Positions 1 through 10,075 are shown, numbered from the stretch's first letter. The stretch is DNA of 64,000 bases from Salipiger mucosus DSM 16094 (GCF_000442255.1 NZ_KE557273.1:490662-554661), one strand, 5' to 3'. Notes: a model not told the origin generated them from the sequence alone. Numbers and translations: made by a program.

Positions 1-335
1 TGCGCCGGCGCAAGGTCGTCGACCATAGGCGGCCGGGGGGCCGCAGGCTCGGGCTCCGCCTCGTCCTCGGGCGCGTCTTCGTCCTCGGGCTCAGGCTCGG
101 GTTCCGATGCGGCAACGGGGCGTGGGGCAGGCTCGGGCTCGACGGCGGGTGCTGGCTCGGGCGCCGCTTCCGGCTCCGGCTCGGGCGCCGGTGGCGGCGC
201 CGCGGCCGCGTCCTCGGGGTGGGCCTGGAACCAGGTGTGTCCGCAGCTCGAGCACTGCACGTCGCGGCCGCCCTCCGGAATCACATCCGTCGGGACCTCG
301 TATTGCGCGCCGCAGTTGGGGCAGATCAGCCTCAT
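1..335 (-). CDS. Zinc-ribbon domain protein (MJ0042-type), partial
   Basis: Reading leftwards from an ATG at 333-335, the frame stays open to the window edge, so about 111 N-terminal codons are present and the C-terminus is missing. Residues 5-8 (CPNC) and 28-31 (CSSC) form a four-cysteine zinc ribbon of the MJ0042/YjpW kind. It is followed by a long linker made almost only of Ala, Pro, Glu and Asp (residues about 40-111). Proteins of this build in alphaproteobacteria usually continue into a membrane segment and a domain of unknown function; that part is not visible. It is divergent from ftsE with 156 bp between. The Zn ribbon is seen directly; the cellular role is unknown. Confidence 0.8.
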   Translation of the reverse strand, partial: MRLICPNCGAQYEVPTDVIPEGGRDVQCSSCGHTWFQAHPEDAAAAPPPAPEPEPEAAPEPAPAVEPEPAPRPVAASEPEPEPEDEDAPEDEAEPEPAAPRPPMVDDLAPA

Positions 336-491
336 TCCGTCTCCTCGCGAACCGTCCCGGCGGTCCGGTTTCCGGCTGACCATAGGTGACCGGGATTGCG
401 GCGAAAAGGCGAATTTGGAGCCGGTGCGCGGATTGCATGTGCGGCGCGGCTCGGGCACAACAGGCCGACCGAAGGACAGGAGCCATCAGGC

Positions 492-1166
492 GTGATCGAG
501 CTGGACAGCGTGGCCTACAACTATGGCGGCGGCGAGCTTCTGACCGACATATCGCTCGACCTCGCGCCGGGCTCGTTCCACTTCCTGACGGGCCCCTCGG
601 GCGCGGGCAAGACGACCTTCCTCAAGCTCTGCTACGGCGCGCTGGTGCCCACCGCGGGGCAGGTGCGTCTCTTCAAGCGCGACGTCCGGCAGATGACCCG
701 CGACCAGGTCGCCATGAGCCGCCGCCGCATCGGTGTCGTGCACCAGGACTGCCGCTTCCTCGATCACCTGCCGCTGTCCGAGAACGTGGCCCTGCCGCTG
801 GTGGTCTCCGGCGCCGAGGCCGGGCAGGAGGGCAACCTGCGCGAGCTCATGGCCTGGGTCGGCCTCTCGGGCCGGGCCGACGCGCTGCCGCCCGAACTGT
901 CCGGCGGCGAGCGCCAGCGCGCGGCGCTGGCCCGCGCGGTCATCATGTCGCCCGAGGTGATCCTCGCCGACGAACCCACGGGCAACGTCGACTGGGACAT
1001 GTCGCAGCGGCTGCTGCAGCTGCTGGTGGAGCTGAACCGCATGGGCAAGACCATCCTGATCGCCACCCACGACCTGCAGCTCATCCGCGCCGCCAAGGTG
1101 CAGGTGCAGGCGCGCGTGCTGCGGATCAAGGACCGGCGCCTGCAGACGGCGGGGGCGGACCTGTGA
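492..1166 (+). CDS. ftsE: Cell division ATP-binding protein FtsE
   Basis: ABC-type ATPase of 224 aa, the usual FtsE length. Walker A (GPSGAGKTT) lies at residues 34-42, the LSGGE signature near 137, and Walker B with DEPTGNVD near 158-165; the GNVD after the Walker B glutamate is typical of FtsE. It partners with FtsX in the inner membrane to control peptidoglycan hydrolases at the division site. I chose the GTG at 492 because AGGAG sits 9 bases upstream and the homologous region begins there; the open frame extends further upstream without a family match. The stop overlaps the ftsX start (GTGA), so the two are translationally coupled. Confidence 0.93.
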   Translation: MIELDSVAYNYGGGELLTDISLDLAPGSFHFLTGPSGAGKTTFLKLCYGALVPTAGQVRLFKRDVRQMTRDQVAMSRRRIGVVHQDCRFLDHLPLSENVALPLVVSGAEAGQEGNLRELMAWVGLSGRADALPPELSGGERQRAALARAVIMSPEVILADEPTGNVDWDMSQRLLQLLVELNRMGKTILIATHDLQLIRAAKVQVQARVLRIKDRRLQTAGADL

Positions 1167-2070
1167 GCCTGGCACCCATCTCGCTGCGGGCGCTGGTGCG
1201 GGGCGACAGCCGCGCCGACCGGGTGGTCCCGCCCACCGGCTTCACCGCGCGGCTGACGGTCTTCACCGCCGCCGCCATGGCCTTTCTCGCGGTGCTCGCC
1301 CTGGCGCTCTCGCTGGCCGCCGGGCGGCTCGCGACGACCTGGGGCGACGAGCTGGCCCGCGCCTCGACGGTGCGGATCTCGGCGCCCGAAGGGCAGGGCG
1401 CGGCGCAGGTCGAGGCCGCGCTGCGGGTGCTCGAGCAGACGCCCGGCGTGGCCTCGGCAAGGGCGCTCACCAACGACGAGCAGCGCGCGCTGCTCGAGCC
1501 CTGGTTCGGCCCCGACCTGCCGCTCGAGGACCTGCCGGTGCCGCGGCTCATCGAGGTGATCGAAACCTCCGAGGGCTACGACGGCGCCGGCCTGCGGCTG
1601 CGCCTGCAGGCCGAGGTGCCCGGCGCGGTGCTCGACGATCACACGCGCTGGCGGCGGCCGCTGGTGACGGCGGCCACGCGGCTGCGGCTCTTCGGCTGGG
1701 TGTCGCTCGGGCTGATCGCGGCGGCGGTCGGCGCGATGGTGACGCTCGCGGCCAACGCGGCGCTCGCGGCCAACGCGCAGGTGATCGCGGTGCTGCGGCT
1801 GGTCGGGGCAACCGACACCTATATCGCCCGCGCCTTCGTGCGGCGCTTCACCCTGCGCGCGCTCGGCGGCGCGGCGGTGGGGACCGGGCCTCGGCATCGC
1901 CGCCGTCCTCGCACTGGCCGGGGGCGGGCGACACCGGTGGCTTCCTCACCGGCCTCGCCTTCCGGGGCTGGCACTGGATCGTGCCGCTGCTGGTGCCGCC
2001 GCTCGCGGGCGCTGTCGCCTTTCTTGCCACCGCCCGCGCCGCGCGGCGCGTTCTGGAGGATCTGACCTGA
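1163..2070 (+). CDS. ftsX: Cell division protein FtsX, with two apparent +1 frameshifts
   Basis: Integral membrane partner of FtsE. The first frame gives a cytoplasmic start, a transmembrane segment (about residues 33-55), a periplasmic domain, and transmembrane segments near 178-205, ending in a Leu/Gly-rich stretch. At the G run 1886-1888 the conserved reading moves to the next frame (GLGIAAVLAL), and around the G runs 1920-1928 it moves again to a frame giving GFLTGLAFRGWHWIVPLLV and ending at TGA 2068-2070. Removing two bases restores 301 aa, the normal size. Two indels 40 bp apart in G runs look like sequence errors; otherwise the last transmembrane helices are lost. The GTG start overlaps the ftsE stop. 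Confidence 0.85.
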
Positions 2071-2810
2071 TGGCCTATGCCGTTCAATGGCTGCGCTCGC
2101 TGGTGTTCGTGGGGCAGATGTATGCCGCCATGGGCGTCGTGGGGATCGTCTACTTTCCCTGGGCCATGGCCTCGCGCCGGGGCGCCCGGGCGGCCTGCGT
2201 CGCTTGGTGCCGCTGGGTGCGCTGGACGGCAGGCTGGATGGTGGGCCTGAAGACCGAGGTGCGGGGCGAGATCCCCTCCGGCGAGGTCGTGATCGCCGCC
2301 AAGCACCAGAGCTTCCTCGACATCATCATGATCTTCGGCGCGGTGCCCGCGGGAAAGTTCATCATGAAGCGCGAGCTGCTCTGGGCGCCGGTGCTGGGCC
2401 AGTATGCGCTGCGCATCGGCTGCGTGCCGGTCGACCGGGGCAAGCGCGGGGCCGCGATCAAGAAGATGGTGCAGGACGTCGCGCAGGGCGCGGCGATCCC
2501 CGGCCAACTCATCATCTACGCGCAGGGCACGCGCGTGGCACCGGGCGTCAAGGCACCCTACAAGATCGGTGCCTCGGTGCTCTACGAGCAGCTCGGTCAG
2601 CCCTGCGTGCCGGCGGCGACGAACTGCGGGATCTTCTGGCCGCGCAAGGGGATCTACCGCAAGCCGGGCGTCGCCGTGGTCGAATTCCTGCCCGCGCTGC
2701 CGCAGGGGCTGGATCGCGACGGGTTCCTGACGCGGCTGGAAAACGATGTCGAGACGGCCTCGGACCGGTTGATGCGCGAGGCGGGGCTCGAACTGCCTGA
2801 CCGCGACTGA
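2070..2810 (+). CDS. 1-acyl-sn-glycerol-3-phosphate acyltransferase (PlsC family)
   Basis: Membrane-associated acyltransferase, 246 aa, predicted to esterify lysophosphatidate to phosphatidate. The HX4D catalytic motif is H79-QSFL-D84, with the glycerophosphate-binding block at 150-155 (YAQGTR; many relatives have EGTR at this place). One or two hydrophobic helices occupy residues about 8-32. The ATG overlaps the ftsX TGA (TGATG), so the gene is coupled to ftsEX, the arrangement known from other Rhodobacteraceae. Family is clear; the exact acyl donor and position are not. Confidence 0.88.
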   Translation: MAYAVQWLRSLVFVGQMYAAMGVVGIVYFPWAMASRRGARAACVAWCRWVRWTAGWMVGLKTEVRGEIPSGEVVIAAKHQSFLDIIMIFGAVPAGKFIMKRELLWAPVLGQYALRIGCVPVDRGKRGAAIKKMVQDVAQGAAIPGQLIIYAQGTRVAPGVKAPYKIGASVLYEQLGQPCVPAATNCGIFWPRKGIYRKPGVAVVEFLPALPQGLDRDGFLTRLENDVETASDRLMREAGLELPDRD

Positions 2811-2828
2811 CGGCGGCGGCAGGGCCCG

Positions 2829-2846
2829 AATTTCTTCGAAGAAATT
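2829..2846. repeat. 18-bp perfect palindrome downstream of plsC
   Basis: AATTTCTTCGAAGAAATT is its own reverse complement. It lies 19 bases after the plsC stop, in otherwise GC-rich sequence. Short AT-rich palindromes with a TTCGAA core are common 3' elements in Rhodobacteraceae; whether this one is a terminator or a REP-like element cannot be decided here. Confidence 0.6.
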
Positions 2847-2873
2847 TGCGAAAGCCTTTCCAAGGCTTCGGGG

Positions 2874-2900
2874 CGCGGCGCCGGGAGGACCGGCGCCGCG
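2874..2900. terminator. Hairpin between convergent plsC and lpd
   Basis: An 11-bp GC stem (2874-2884 with 2890-2900) encloses a five-base loop (GAGGA). There is no clear T run on either side. Its place between two convergent genes suggests a bidirectional terminator or mRNA 3' stabiliser. Confidence 0.5.
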
Positions 2901-2907
2901 TTGCGTG

Positions 2908-4306
2908 TCAGGAGTGGATCGGGCCGTCGCCGCAGGCGAGTGCCGCCTCGCGAACCGCCTCGGAGTAGGTGGGGTGCGCGTGGCAGGTCAGCGCGATGTC
3001 CTCGGCCGCGGCGCCGAACTCCATGCCGACGCAGATCTCGTGGATCAGGTCGCCCGCCGCGGGGCCGATGATATGCGCGCCGAGGATCCGGTCGGTCTCC
3101 TTGTCGGCGAGGATCTTGACGAAGCCGTCGCCCGCGAAGTTGGCCTTGGCCCGGCCGTTGCCCATGAAGGAGAACTTTCCGACCTTGTAGGCCTTGCCCG
3201 CTTCCTTGAGCTCCTGCTCGGTGGCGCCCACGGCGGCCACCTCGGGGTGGGTGTAGATCACGCTCGGGATCACGTTGTAGTTCACGTGGCCCGCCTTGCC
3301 GGCGATCACCTCGGCGCAGGCCATGCCCTCGTCCTCGGCCTTGTGTGCCAGCATCGGGCCCTCGATGGCGTCGCCGATGGCGTAGATGCCCTTGACCGAG
3401 GTCGCCCAGTGGCCGTCGGTCTTGACCTGGCCGCCCTTGGTGGTCTCGATCCCCAGCGCCTCGAGGCCCAGCCCGTCGGTGAAGGGCTTGCGGCCGGTGG
3501 CGACCAGCACGACGTCCGCCTCGGTGGTGTGCTCGCTGTCGTCCTTGCGCAGCTTGTAGGTGATCTTGGCCTTGGTCTTGGTGGTCTCGACCTTGGAGAC
3601 CGCCGCGCCCATGGTGAAGTTCAGCCCCTGCTTGCCCAGCAGGCGCTGGAAGTTGCGGCTCACTTCCTGGTCCATGGTCGGCGTGATCTTGTCGAGGAAC
3701 TCGATCACCTCGACCTCGGTGCCGAGACGCGAGTAGACCGAGCCCATCTCGAGTCCGATGACGCCGGCGCCGATCACCACCATCTTCTTGGGGATCTTGC
3801 CCAGCTCGAGCGCGCCGGTCGAGGTCACGACAATCTTCTCGTCGATCTCGACCTCGGCGCCGGGCACGGAGGATGCCTCGGAGCCGGTGGCCACGATGAT
3901 GTTCTTCGTCTCGTAGGTCTCGTCGCCGACCTTGACCTTGCCCGCCTCGGGGATCGAGCCCCAGCCCTTGAGCCAGTCGATCTTGTTCTTCTTGAACAGG
4001 AACTCGATGCCCTTGGTGTTCTGGCCGATGACGTCCTCCTTGTAGGAGAGCATCTGCTTCCAGTCGACGGTGGGCGCCTTGCCCTTGAGGCCCATCTTGG
4101 CGAAGTTCTCTTCCGCCTCGTGCAGCTGGTGGCTGGCGTGCAGCAGCGCCTTGGAGGGGATGCAGCCGACGTTGAGGCAGGTGCCGCCCAGCGTCTCGCG
4201 GCCCTCGACGCAGGCGGTCTTGACGACCCAGCTGCGCGCAGCGGATGGCGGCCACGTACGCCGGCCGGGGCCCGAACCGATGACGATGACGTCGTATTGT
4301 CGCCAT
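2908..4306 (-). CDS. lpd: Dihydrolipoyl dehydrogenase (E3), N-terminal region frameshifted
   Basis: FAD/NAD disulfide oxidoreductase, the E3 of the 2-oxoglutarate dehydrogenase complex (shared with pyruvate dehydrogenase unless a second E3 exists elsewhere). An intact frame of 395 codons (4095 to 2908) has the NAD-binding [10 protein letters not shown], the second FAD block (YAIGDAIEG) and the C-terminal catalytic HAHPTYSE. Upstream, ATG at 4304-4306 begins a normal E3 start ([29 protein letters not shown] with the redox Cys pair), but it is spread over several frames. About four extra bases are needed (near 4298, two at 4255-4268, one near 4226). Removing four gives exactly 464 aa, the family size. 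Most likely sequence errors rather than a dead gene. It is last in the TCA gene run. Confidence 0.88.
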
Positions 4307-4324
4307 GTGGTCTTTCCTTTCCTT

Positions 4325-4395
4325 GGAGGGGGCAGGGGCTCTGCCCCTCCGGGCCTGCGGCCCGTTCACCCCGGGATATTTGCGGCCAGAAGATG
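4325..4395. repeat. REP-like intergenic element with two hairpins
   Basis: Two short perfect hairpins, AGGGGC-TCT-GCCCCT (4334-4348) and CGGGCC-TGC-GGCCCG (4350-4364), are followed by GGGATATTTGCGGCCAGAAG. This layout (GC hairpins, then an AT-rich GATATTTG...AGAAGATG tail) recurs between genes in Roseobacter-group chromosomes. It lies just after the MAPEG gene stop, on the path to lpd, and may act as an mRNA 3' element. The related GTATTTGGAACAAGAAGAAG core occurs again at 25828. Confidence 0.5.
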
Positions 4396-4398
4396 CCC

Positions 4399-4788
4399 CT
4401 AGAGGAAGGCCGCGAGCAGCATGAGAACGGTGGCGCCCCAGCCGGCGACCCAGATAAGCGAGCGCCAGGGCGTCCAGCCGAGGAGGTAGGCGGGCACGTA
4501 GAGGACGCGGGCCACGAGGTAGACGAGGGCCAGCAGCGCGGTGATCGCGCCGGTCTTGTCGGCCCAGGTCAGCACGAAGACCGCGATGGAGAAGAGGATC
4601 AGCCCCCTGAAGTGGTTGTTCATCGCCCGCTGTGCGCGGCCGGCGGTGCCGCTGAGTTCGCGGCCCTCGTCGCGCGGAGAGGCGGCGTATTTCGGTCCGA
4701 CCTGCCGCTGCGCGGTGATCGAGAAGATCACCATCTGCACGGCCTGCAGCAGCGCCGCGAGGGTCAGGGCGGTGAGCTCGGGGGTCAT
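4399..4788 (-). CDS. MAPEG family membrane protein
   Basis: A 129-aa protein with four hydrophobic helices (about residues 5-22, 58-76, 80-98 and 108-128), the normal size and topology of MAPEG (membrane-associated eicosanoid/glutathione) proteins. The conserved segment NNHFRGLILFSIAV between helices 1 and 2 fits the family. Bacterial members are often glutathione transferases or peroxidases, but the substrate is not known. The start overlaps the stop of the 77-aa gene upstream (TCAT on the plus strand), so the pair is coupled. It sits inside the odh-lpd run, yet nothing in the sequence ties it to the TCA cycle. Confidence 0.82.
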   Translation of the reverse strand: MTPELTALTLAALLQAVQMVIFSITAQRQVGPKYAASPRDEGRELSGTAGRAQRAMNNHFRGLILFSIAVFVLTWADKTGAITALLALVYLVARVLYVPAYLLGWTPWRSLIWVAGWGATVLMLLAAFL

Positions 4789-5018
4789 GCCGTCTCCAGG
4801 AAATGCGCCTCCGCGGGACCGTGCCCCAGCGCCTTGGCCTGGTCCAGCCAGGCGCGGGCCTTCTCGCCGTCGTTGACCGAGAGCAGGGCCCAGCGGGTCG
4901 CACTGCCCTCGCGCCACATCTGCAGCAGCGTCAGCCCGGCGTGCGCGCGGTTCTCGGCATCGGAATCGAAGGCTTCCTGGTCGAAGCTGTCGAAGCGGAG
5001 GAGAAGCTGGGTGCTCAT
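4785..5018 (-). CDS. Small conserved hypothetical protein (77 aa)
   Basis: Soluble, mildly acidic 77-aa protein with no signal peptide and no membrane segment. The sequence has a WLDQAKALGHGPAEAHFLE tail. I do not recognise a functional domain. Support for a real gene: codon use like its neighbours, a stop that overlaps the MAPEG start by four bases, and a short gap (15 bp) from the cupin gene, so it is probably co-transcribed between cupin and MAPEG. Confidence 0.6.
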   Translation of the reverse strand: MSTQLLLRFDSFDQEAFDSDAENRAHAGLTLLQMWREGSATRWALLSVNDGEKARAWLDQAKALGHGPAEAHFLETA

Positions 5019-5033
5019 GGTGCGGGCTCCGGG

Positions 5034-5414
5034 TCAGGTGGCGTCGTGGTAGGCGACTTGGTCGAAGCGGTCGACGGGGAAGGTGAAATGCACCTCCATC
5101 TCCTCCTCGGCGTAGAAGCCGTGCGCGGTGCCGGGGGGAATGTAGACCATGTCGCCCGGCTCCAGCATCACCTTGTCGTCGTCGAGCCGCACGTAGCCGC
5201 GGCCCGAGAGCACGTAGATGGTCTCCGAGACGTCGTGGGTGTGCGCGGGCTCTTCGGCCTCGGGCTCCATGTAGAAGATGCCGTGGCAGAGGCTGGCGCT
5301 GGGCACCTTGGAGGCGTCGACCAGCAGCCGGTAGGTCATGCCCGGGGCGCCATCCATGTCGTGCAGGTCGGGCGTGCCGTCCTCGATGCGGGTGGGATAG
5401 GGGGTCTCGGTCAT
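5034..5414 (-). CDS. Cupin-domain protein
   Basis: Single-domain cupin of 126 aa. Cupin motif 1 is seen as PAHTHDVSETIYVLSGRG (His-X-His with the downstream Glu, about residues 57-75) and motif 2 as PPGTAHGFYAE (about 93-103), so a metal-binding beta-barrel is expected. Such small cupins may be sugar isomerases, dioxygenases or sensors, and the sequence does not say which. Located between odhB and the MAPEG/77-aa pair on the same strand. Confidence 0.82.
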   Translation of the reverse strand: MTETPYPTRIEDGTPDLHDMDGAPGMTYRLLVDASKVPSASLCHGIFYMEPEAEEPAHTHDVSETIYVLSGRGYVRLDDDKVMLEPGDMVYIPPGTAHGFYAEEEMEVHFTFPVDRFDQVAYHDAT

Positions 5415-5463
5415 GTGGGCCCTTCGGGGATCGTGTCGCCTCCGCGGCTCCTGCCACGGCGAT

Positions 5464-5486
5464 CCCCCGGCAGGGACTGCCGGGGG
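5464..5486. terminator. GC hairpin between odhB and the cupin gene
   Basis: A 9-bp perfect stem (CCCCCGGCA with TGCCGGGGG) around GGGAC lies 32 bases after the odhB stop on the minus strand, and is followed by a second GC-rich inverted repeat. No T run is present. It could attenuate odhB transcription or protect its 3' end while allowing some read-through to the genes below. Confidence 0.45.
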
Positions 5487-5517
5487 CGGGCGGCCCGTCG
5501 GGCGGGCCGCGGCCGGA

Positions 5518-7098
5518 TCAGAGATCCATCAGCAGACGGCGCGGATCCTCGAGCGCCTCCTTGACGCGGACGAGGAAGGTCACCGCGCCCTTGCCGTCGA
5601 CGATGCGGTGATCGTAGCTGAGGGCAAGGTACATCATCGGGCGGATCTTGATCTCGCCATCGACCACCATCGGCCGCTCCTGGATCTTGTGCATGCCGAG
5701 GATGCCCGACTGCGGGGGGTTCAGGATCGGCGAGGACATCAGCGAGCCGTAGACGCCGCCGTTCGAGATCGTGAAGGTGCCGCCCTGCATCTCGGCCATC
5801 GAGAGCTTGCCGTCACGGGCGCGCTTGCCCTTCTCGGCGATGGCGCCCTCGATCTCGGCGAAGGACTTGGAATCCACGTCGCGGATCACCGGCACCACGA
5901 GGCCCTGCGGCGTGCCCGCGGCGATGCCCATGTGCACGAAGTTCTTGTAGACCACCTCGTTGCCGTCGATCTCGGCGTTGACCTCGGGGACCTCCTTCAG
6001 GGCGTGCACGCAGGCCTTGGTGAAGAAGGACATGAAGCCCAGGCGCACGCCGTGCTTCTTCTCGAAGAGATCCTTGTACTGGCTGCGCAGCGCCATGGTC
6101 TCGGTCATGTCCACCTCGTTGTAGGTGGTCAGCATGGCCGCCGTGTTCTGCGCGTCCTTGAGGCGCTTGGCGATGGTCTGGCGCAGGCGGGTCATCTTGA
6201 CCCGCTCCTCGCGGTCGGCGTCCTCGGCCGGCGAGGGGGCGCGCTGCGGCTGCGGCGCCGAGGCATCGGCGGCGGGCGCCGATTTCGCGGCGGCCACGGC
6301 GGCCGAGACGTCGGACTTCATGACGCGGCCGTCCTTGCCCGACCCCTGCACCTGGTCGCGCGAGAGGCCGGCCTCGGCCATGGCCTTCTTGGCCGAGGGC
6401 GCATCCTCGATGTCGCCCTTGGGACCGCCGTTGCCGGCGGGGGGCGTGTCGTACTGGGTGCCGCCCGCGCCCTCTTCCTTCTGCGCGGGGGGCGAGGCGC
6501 CGGCGCTGCCCGCCTCGCCCGACGAGATCACCGCCAGCTTGGCGTCGGCCTGCACGGTCTCGCCCTCGGGCGCGACGATCTCGGCCAAGGTGCCGGCCGC
6601 GGGGGCGGGAACCTCGACCGAGACCTTGTCGGTCTCGAGCTCGCAGAGCATCTCGTCCTGCGCGACGGCGTCGCCGACCTTCTTGAACCAGGTCGAGACG
6701 GTCGCCTCGGACACGGACTCGCCCAGCGAGGGCACCATCACGTCGACGGACTCGCCGCCGCCACCGCCGCCGGACGCGGCAGGCTTCTCCTCGCCGCCCG
6801 AGGATGTCTGCTCGGAGGAGGAGGACGACGCCTTGGACGAGCTGTCCGCCCCGGCTTCGTCCGAGGCCGAGATGTTGGCGAGCAGCGCATCGACGCCGAC
6901 GGTGTCGCCCTCGTTCGCGACGATGTCGGCCAGCTTGCCCGCGGCCGGCGAGGGCACCTCGACGGTGACCTTGTCGGTTTCCAGCTCGCACAGCATCTCG
7001 TCCACGGCCACGCTGTCACCCGGCTTCTTGAACCAGGTCGCCACGGTGGCCTCGGTCACGGATTCCCCGAGCGTGGGGACGCGCACTTCGGTCGTCAT
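5518..7098 (-). CDS. odhB: Dihydrolipoyllysine succinyltransferase, E2 of 2-oxoglutarate dehydrogenase
   Basis: E2 core of the complex that makes succinyl-CoA. The 526-aa protein has two N-terminal lipoyl domains, each with the ETDKV lipoylation lysine (K43 and K158), separated by a Ser/Gly-rich flexible linker. A peripheral subunit-binding domain (about residues 222-258) and a CoA-dependent acyltransferase domain follow; the acyltransferase domain carries catalytic His497 and Asp501 in SYDHRIVDG. Many E2o proteins have one lipoyl domain, so two is a noticeable variant, though known in Rhodobacteraceae. It starts four bases after odhA stops, so the two are one transcription unit. Confidence 0.95.
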   Translation of the reverse strand: MTTEVRVPTLGESVTEATVATWFKKPGDSVAVDEMLCELETDKVTVEVPSPAAGKLADIVANEGDTVGVDALLANISASDEAGADSSSKASSSSSEQTSSGGEEKPAASGGGGGGESVDVMVPSLGESVSEATVSTWFKKVGDAVAQDEMLCELETDKVSVEVPAPAAGTLAEIVAPEGETVQADAKLAVISSGEAGSAGASPPAQKEEGAGGTQYDTPPAGNGGPKGDIEDAPSAKKAMAEAGLSRDQVQGSGKDGRVMKSDVSAAVAAAKSAPAADASAPQPQRAPSPAEDADREERVKMTRLRQTIAKRLKDAQNTAAMLTTYNEVDMTETMALRSQYKDLFEKKHGVRLGFMSFFTKACVHALKEVPEVNAEIDGNEVVYKNFVHMGIAAGTPQGLVVPVIRDVDSKSFAEIEGAIAEKGKRARDGKLSMAEMQGGTFTISNGGVYGSLMSSPILNPPQSGILGMHKIQERPMVVDGEIKIRPMMYLALSYDHRIVDGKGAVTFLVRVKEALEDPRRLLMDL

Positions 7099-7102
7099 CA
7101 GT

Positions 7103-10075
7103 TCAGTTCCCTTCGATGGTCAGCGCCTCGTCCACGAGCGCCGCTTGTTGTGCCTTGTGCTGGCTGGCCAGGCCCGTCGCGGGCGAGGCCGAGGTGGCGC
7201 GGCCCACGTAGCGCGGGCGCGGATGCTTGGCGTCGATGCGGCTCAGCACCCACTCGATGTTGGGCTCGATGAAGGTCCAGCCGCCCTGGTTCTTGGGCTC
7301 TTCCTGGCACCAGATCACCTCGGCCTGCTTGAAGCGCTCCATCTCCTTCACGAGGCTCATGGCCGGGAAGGGATAGAACTGCTCGATCCGCATCAGGTAG
7401 ACGTCGTCGATGCCGCGGCTGTCACGCTCTTCGAGCAGGTCGTAGTAGACCTTGCCCGAGCACATGACGACGCGCTTGATCTTGTCGTCGGGTGCCAGCT
7501 TGGTGTCGCTCTCGCCGGATTCCGCGCTGTCCCACAGGATGCGGTGGAAGCTCGAGCCGCTGGTGAAGTCCGCCGCCTCGGAGACGCAGAGCTTGTGGCG
7601 CAGCAGCGACTTGGGCGTCATCAGGATCAGCGGCTTGCGGTAGCTCCGGTGCAGCTGCCGGCGCAGGATGTGGAAGTAGTTCGCCGGGGTCGAGCAGTTG
7701 GCGACGATCATGTTGTCCTGGCCGCACATCTGCAGGAAGCGCTCGAGGCGCGCCGAGCTGTGCTCGGGGCCCTGGCCCTCGTAGCCGTGCGGCAGCAGGC
7801 ACACGAGGCCCGACATCCGCAGCCACTTGCTCTCGCCCGAGCTGATGAACTGGTCGAACATGATCTGCGCGCCGTTGGCGAAGTCGCCGAACTGCGCCTC
7901 CCAGAGCACCAGCGCGTTGGGCTCGGCCAGCGAGTAGCCGTACTCGAACCCGCAGACCGCGTATTCCGAGAGCGCCGAGTCGATGACCTCGTAGCGGGCC
8001 TGGCCCTCGCGGATGTGGTTGAGCGGGTAGTAACGGTCCTCGTCCTCCTGGTTGATGAGGCCCGAGTGCCGCTGCGAGAAGGTGCCGCGCGTGCTGTCCT
8101 GCCCGGCAAGGCGCACGGGATAACCCTCGGTCAGCAGGGCGCCGAAGGCAATGGACTCGGCGGTGGCCCAGTCGAAGCCCTGGCCGCTTTCGAACATCTT
8201 GCGACGCGCGTCGAGGAAGCGGCCCACCGTCCGGTGCAGCGGGAAGCCTTCGGGCACGGTGGTCAGACCCTTGCCGATCTGCTCGAGCGTCTCTTCCTTG
8301 ATCGCGGTCTCGCCGCGCTGGTAGTTGCCCTTTTCCTGCTGGTCGAGGTGCGACCAGCGCCCGTCCAGCCAGTCGGCCTTGTTGGGCTTGTAGGTCTTGC
8401 CGGCCTCGAACTCCTCGTTGAGATGGGACTGGAAGGCGGCCTTCATGTCCTCGATCTCGCCCTCGGGGATGAGGCCGTCCTTGACCAGCCGCTCGGTGTA
8501 GAGCGTCAGCGTCGTCTTGTGGCCCTTGATCTGCTTGTACATCACCGGGTTGGTGAACATGGGCTCGTCGCCCTCGTTGTGACCGAACCGGCGGTAGCAG
8601 AACATGTCGATGACCACGTCCTTGCCGAACTTCTGGCGGAACTCGGTCGCGACCTTGGCGGCGTGCACCACGGCCTCCGGGTCGTCGCCGTTGACGTGGA
8701 AGATCGGCGCCTCGACCACCAGCGCGTTGTCGGTGGGGTAGGGCGAGGAGCGCGAGAAGTGCGGCGCGGTGGTAAAGCCGATCTGGTTGTTCACCACGAC
8801 GTGGATCGTGCCGCCCGTGCGGTGGCCGCGCAGGCCCGAGAGCGCGAAGCATTCCGCCACGACGCCCTGGCCGGCAAAGGCCGCGTCACCGTGCAGCAGA
8901 ACCGGCAGCACCTGCTTGCGCTCGGTGTCGTGCAGCTGGTCCTGCTTGGCGCGGACCTTGCCCAGCACCACCGGGTTCACCGCCTCGAGGTGCGAGGGGT
9001 TCGCGGTCAGCGACAGGTGCACCTCGTTGTCGTCGAAGGTGCGGTCCGAAGAGGCGCCGAGGTGGTATTTCACGTCGCCCGAGCCGTCCACGTCCTCGGG
9101 CTTGAAGCTGCCGCCCTGGAACTCGTTGAAGATCGCGCGGTAGGGCTTGTTCATCACGTTGGCCAGCACCGAGAGGCGGCCGCGGTGGGGCATGCCGAAG
9201 ACGACTTCCTTGACCCCCAGGGCGCCGCCGCGCTTGATGATCTGCTCCAGCGCCGGAATCGCGCTTTCGCCGCCGTCGAGGCCGAAACGCTTGGTGCCCA
9301 TGTACTTGACGTGCAGGAACTTCTCGAAGCCCTCGGCCTCGACCATCTTGTTGAGGATCGCGCGCCGGCCCTCGCGGGTGAACTTCACCTCCTTGCCGTA
9401 GCCCTCAATCCGCTCCTTGAGCCAGGCCGACTGCTCGGGGTCCGAAATGTGCATGTACTGCAGCGCGAAGGTGCCGCAGTAGGTGCGTTTGAGCACTGCC
9501 ATGATCTCGCGCAGCGATGCGATCTGAAGACCCAGCACGTTGTCGATGAAGATCGGCCGGTCCATGTCGGCCTCGGTGAAGCCGTAGGCCTTGGGATCGA
9601 GCTCGGGGTGGGGCGAGCGGCCGTGCAAGCCCAGCGGGTCGAGATCCGCCGCGAGGTGCCCGCGGATGCGGTGCGCGCGGATGATCATCAGCGCGCGGAT
9701 GCTGTCCAGCACCGCCCGCTTGATCTGGTCGTCGGTCAGCTTGACGCCGCTGGCCTCGGCCTTGTCGGCGATCTTCTGCTTGGCACCCTTGGCCTCGGCC
9801 GGAACGGCGGGCATCGGCCATTCGCCGGTCAGGGCGGCGGTCAGGTCGTCCTCGGGCTGGGGCGGCCAGTCGCGGCGCTCCCACGAGGGGCCGGCGGCCT
9901 CCTTGCTGACATTGGCACCCTCGTCGCCGAGCGCCTCGAAGAACTCGGCCCAGGCTTCATCGACCGCGTTCGGGTCGTTGGCGTAGCGCGCATACATCTG
10001 TTCGAGGTATTCCGCGTTGGCGCCCTGCATGAAGCTCGAGGCGTGAAAGACATCGTTGGGGCTTTGATCCGTCAT
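7103..10075 (-). CDS. odhA: 2-oxoglutarate dehydrogenase E1 component
   Basis: Thiamine-diphosphate enzyme of 990 aa that decarboxylates 2-oxoglutarate and passes the succinyl group to E2. The N-terminus has the E2-interacting segment (residues about 12-50, ending in WAEFFEAL). The ThDP region includes [13 protein letters not shown] and the following NNQIGFTT, and the C-terminal third carries the transketolase-like pyrimidine domain ([14 protein letters not shown]). Length and motif order match OdhA/SucA of alphaproteobacteria. It is followed by odhB at 4 bp and preceded by sucD with a 188-bp gap containing GC hairpins. Confidence 0.96.
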   Translation of the reverse strand: MTDQSPNDVFHASSFMQGANAEYLEQMYARYANDPNAVDEAWAEFFEALGDEGANVSKEAAGPSWERRDWPPQPEDDLTAALTGEWPMPAVPAEAKGAKQKIADKAEASGVKLTDDQIKRAVLDSIRALMIIRAHRIRGHLAADLDPLGLHGRSPHPELDPKAYGFTEADMDRPIFIDNVLGLQIASLREIMAVLKRTYCGTFALQYMHISDPEQSAWLKERIEGYGKEVKFTREGRRAILNKMVEAEGFEKFLHVKYMGTKRFGLDGGESAIPALEQIIKRGGALGVKEVVFGMPHRGRLSVLANVMNKPYRAIFNEFQGGSFKPEDVDGSGDVKYHLGASSDRTFDDNEVHLSLTANPSHLEAVNPVVLGKVRAKQDQLHDTERKQVLPVLLHGDAAFAGQGVVAECFALSGLRGHRTGGTIHVVVNNQIGFTTAPHFSRSSPYPTDNALVVEAPIFHVNGDDPEAVVHAAKVATEFRQKFGKDVVIDMFCYRRFGHNEGDEPMFTNPVMYKQIKGHKTTLTLYTERLVKDGLIPEGEIEDMKAAFQSHLNEEFEAGKTYKPNKADWLDGRWSHLDQQEKGNYQRGETAIKEETLEQIGKGLTTVPEGFPLHRTVGRFLDARRKMFESGQGFDWATAESIAFGALLTEGYPVRLAGQDSTRGTFSQRHSGLINQEDEDRYYPLNHIREGQARYEVIDSALSEYAVCGFEYGYSLAEPNALVLWEAQFGDFANGAQIMFDQFISSGESKWLRMSGLVCLLPHGYEGQGPEHSSARLERFLQMCGQDNMIVANCSTPANYFHILRRQLHRSYRKPLILMTPKSLLRHKLCVSEAADFTSGSSFHRILWDSAESGESDTKLAPDDKIKRVVMCSGKVYYDLLEERDSRGIDDVYLMRIEQFYPFPAMSLVKEMERFKQAEVIWCQEEPKNQGGWTFIEPNIEWVLSRIDAKHPRPRYVGRATSASPATGLASQHKAQQAALVDEALTIEGN

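Noticed and set aside
2905-5052. Plus-strand frame across lpd, MAPEG and the small gene
   Set aside because: Shadow of real minus-strand genes; no ribosome site or domain.
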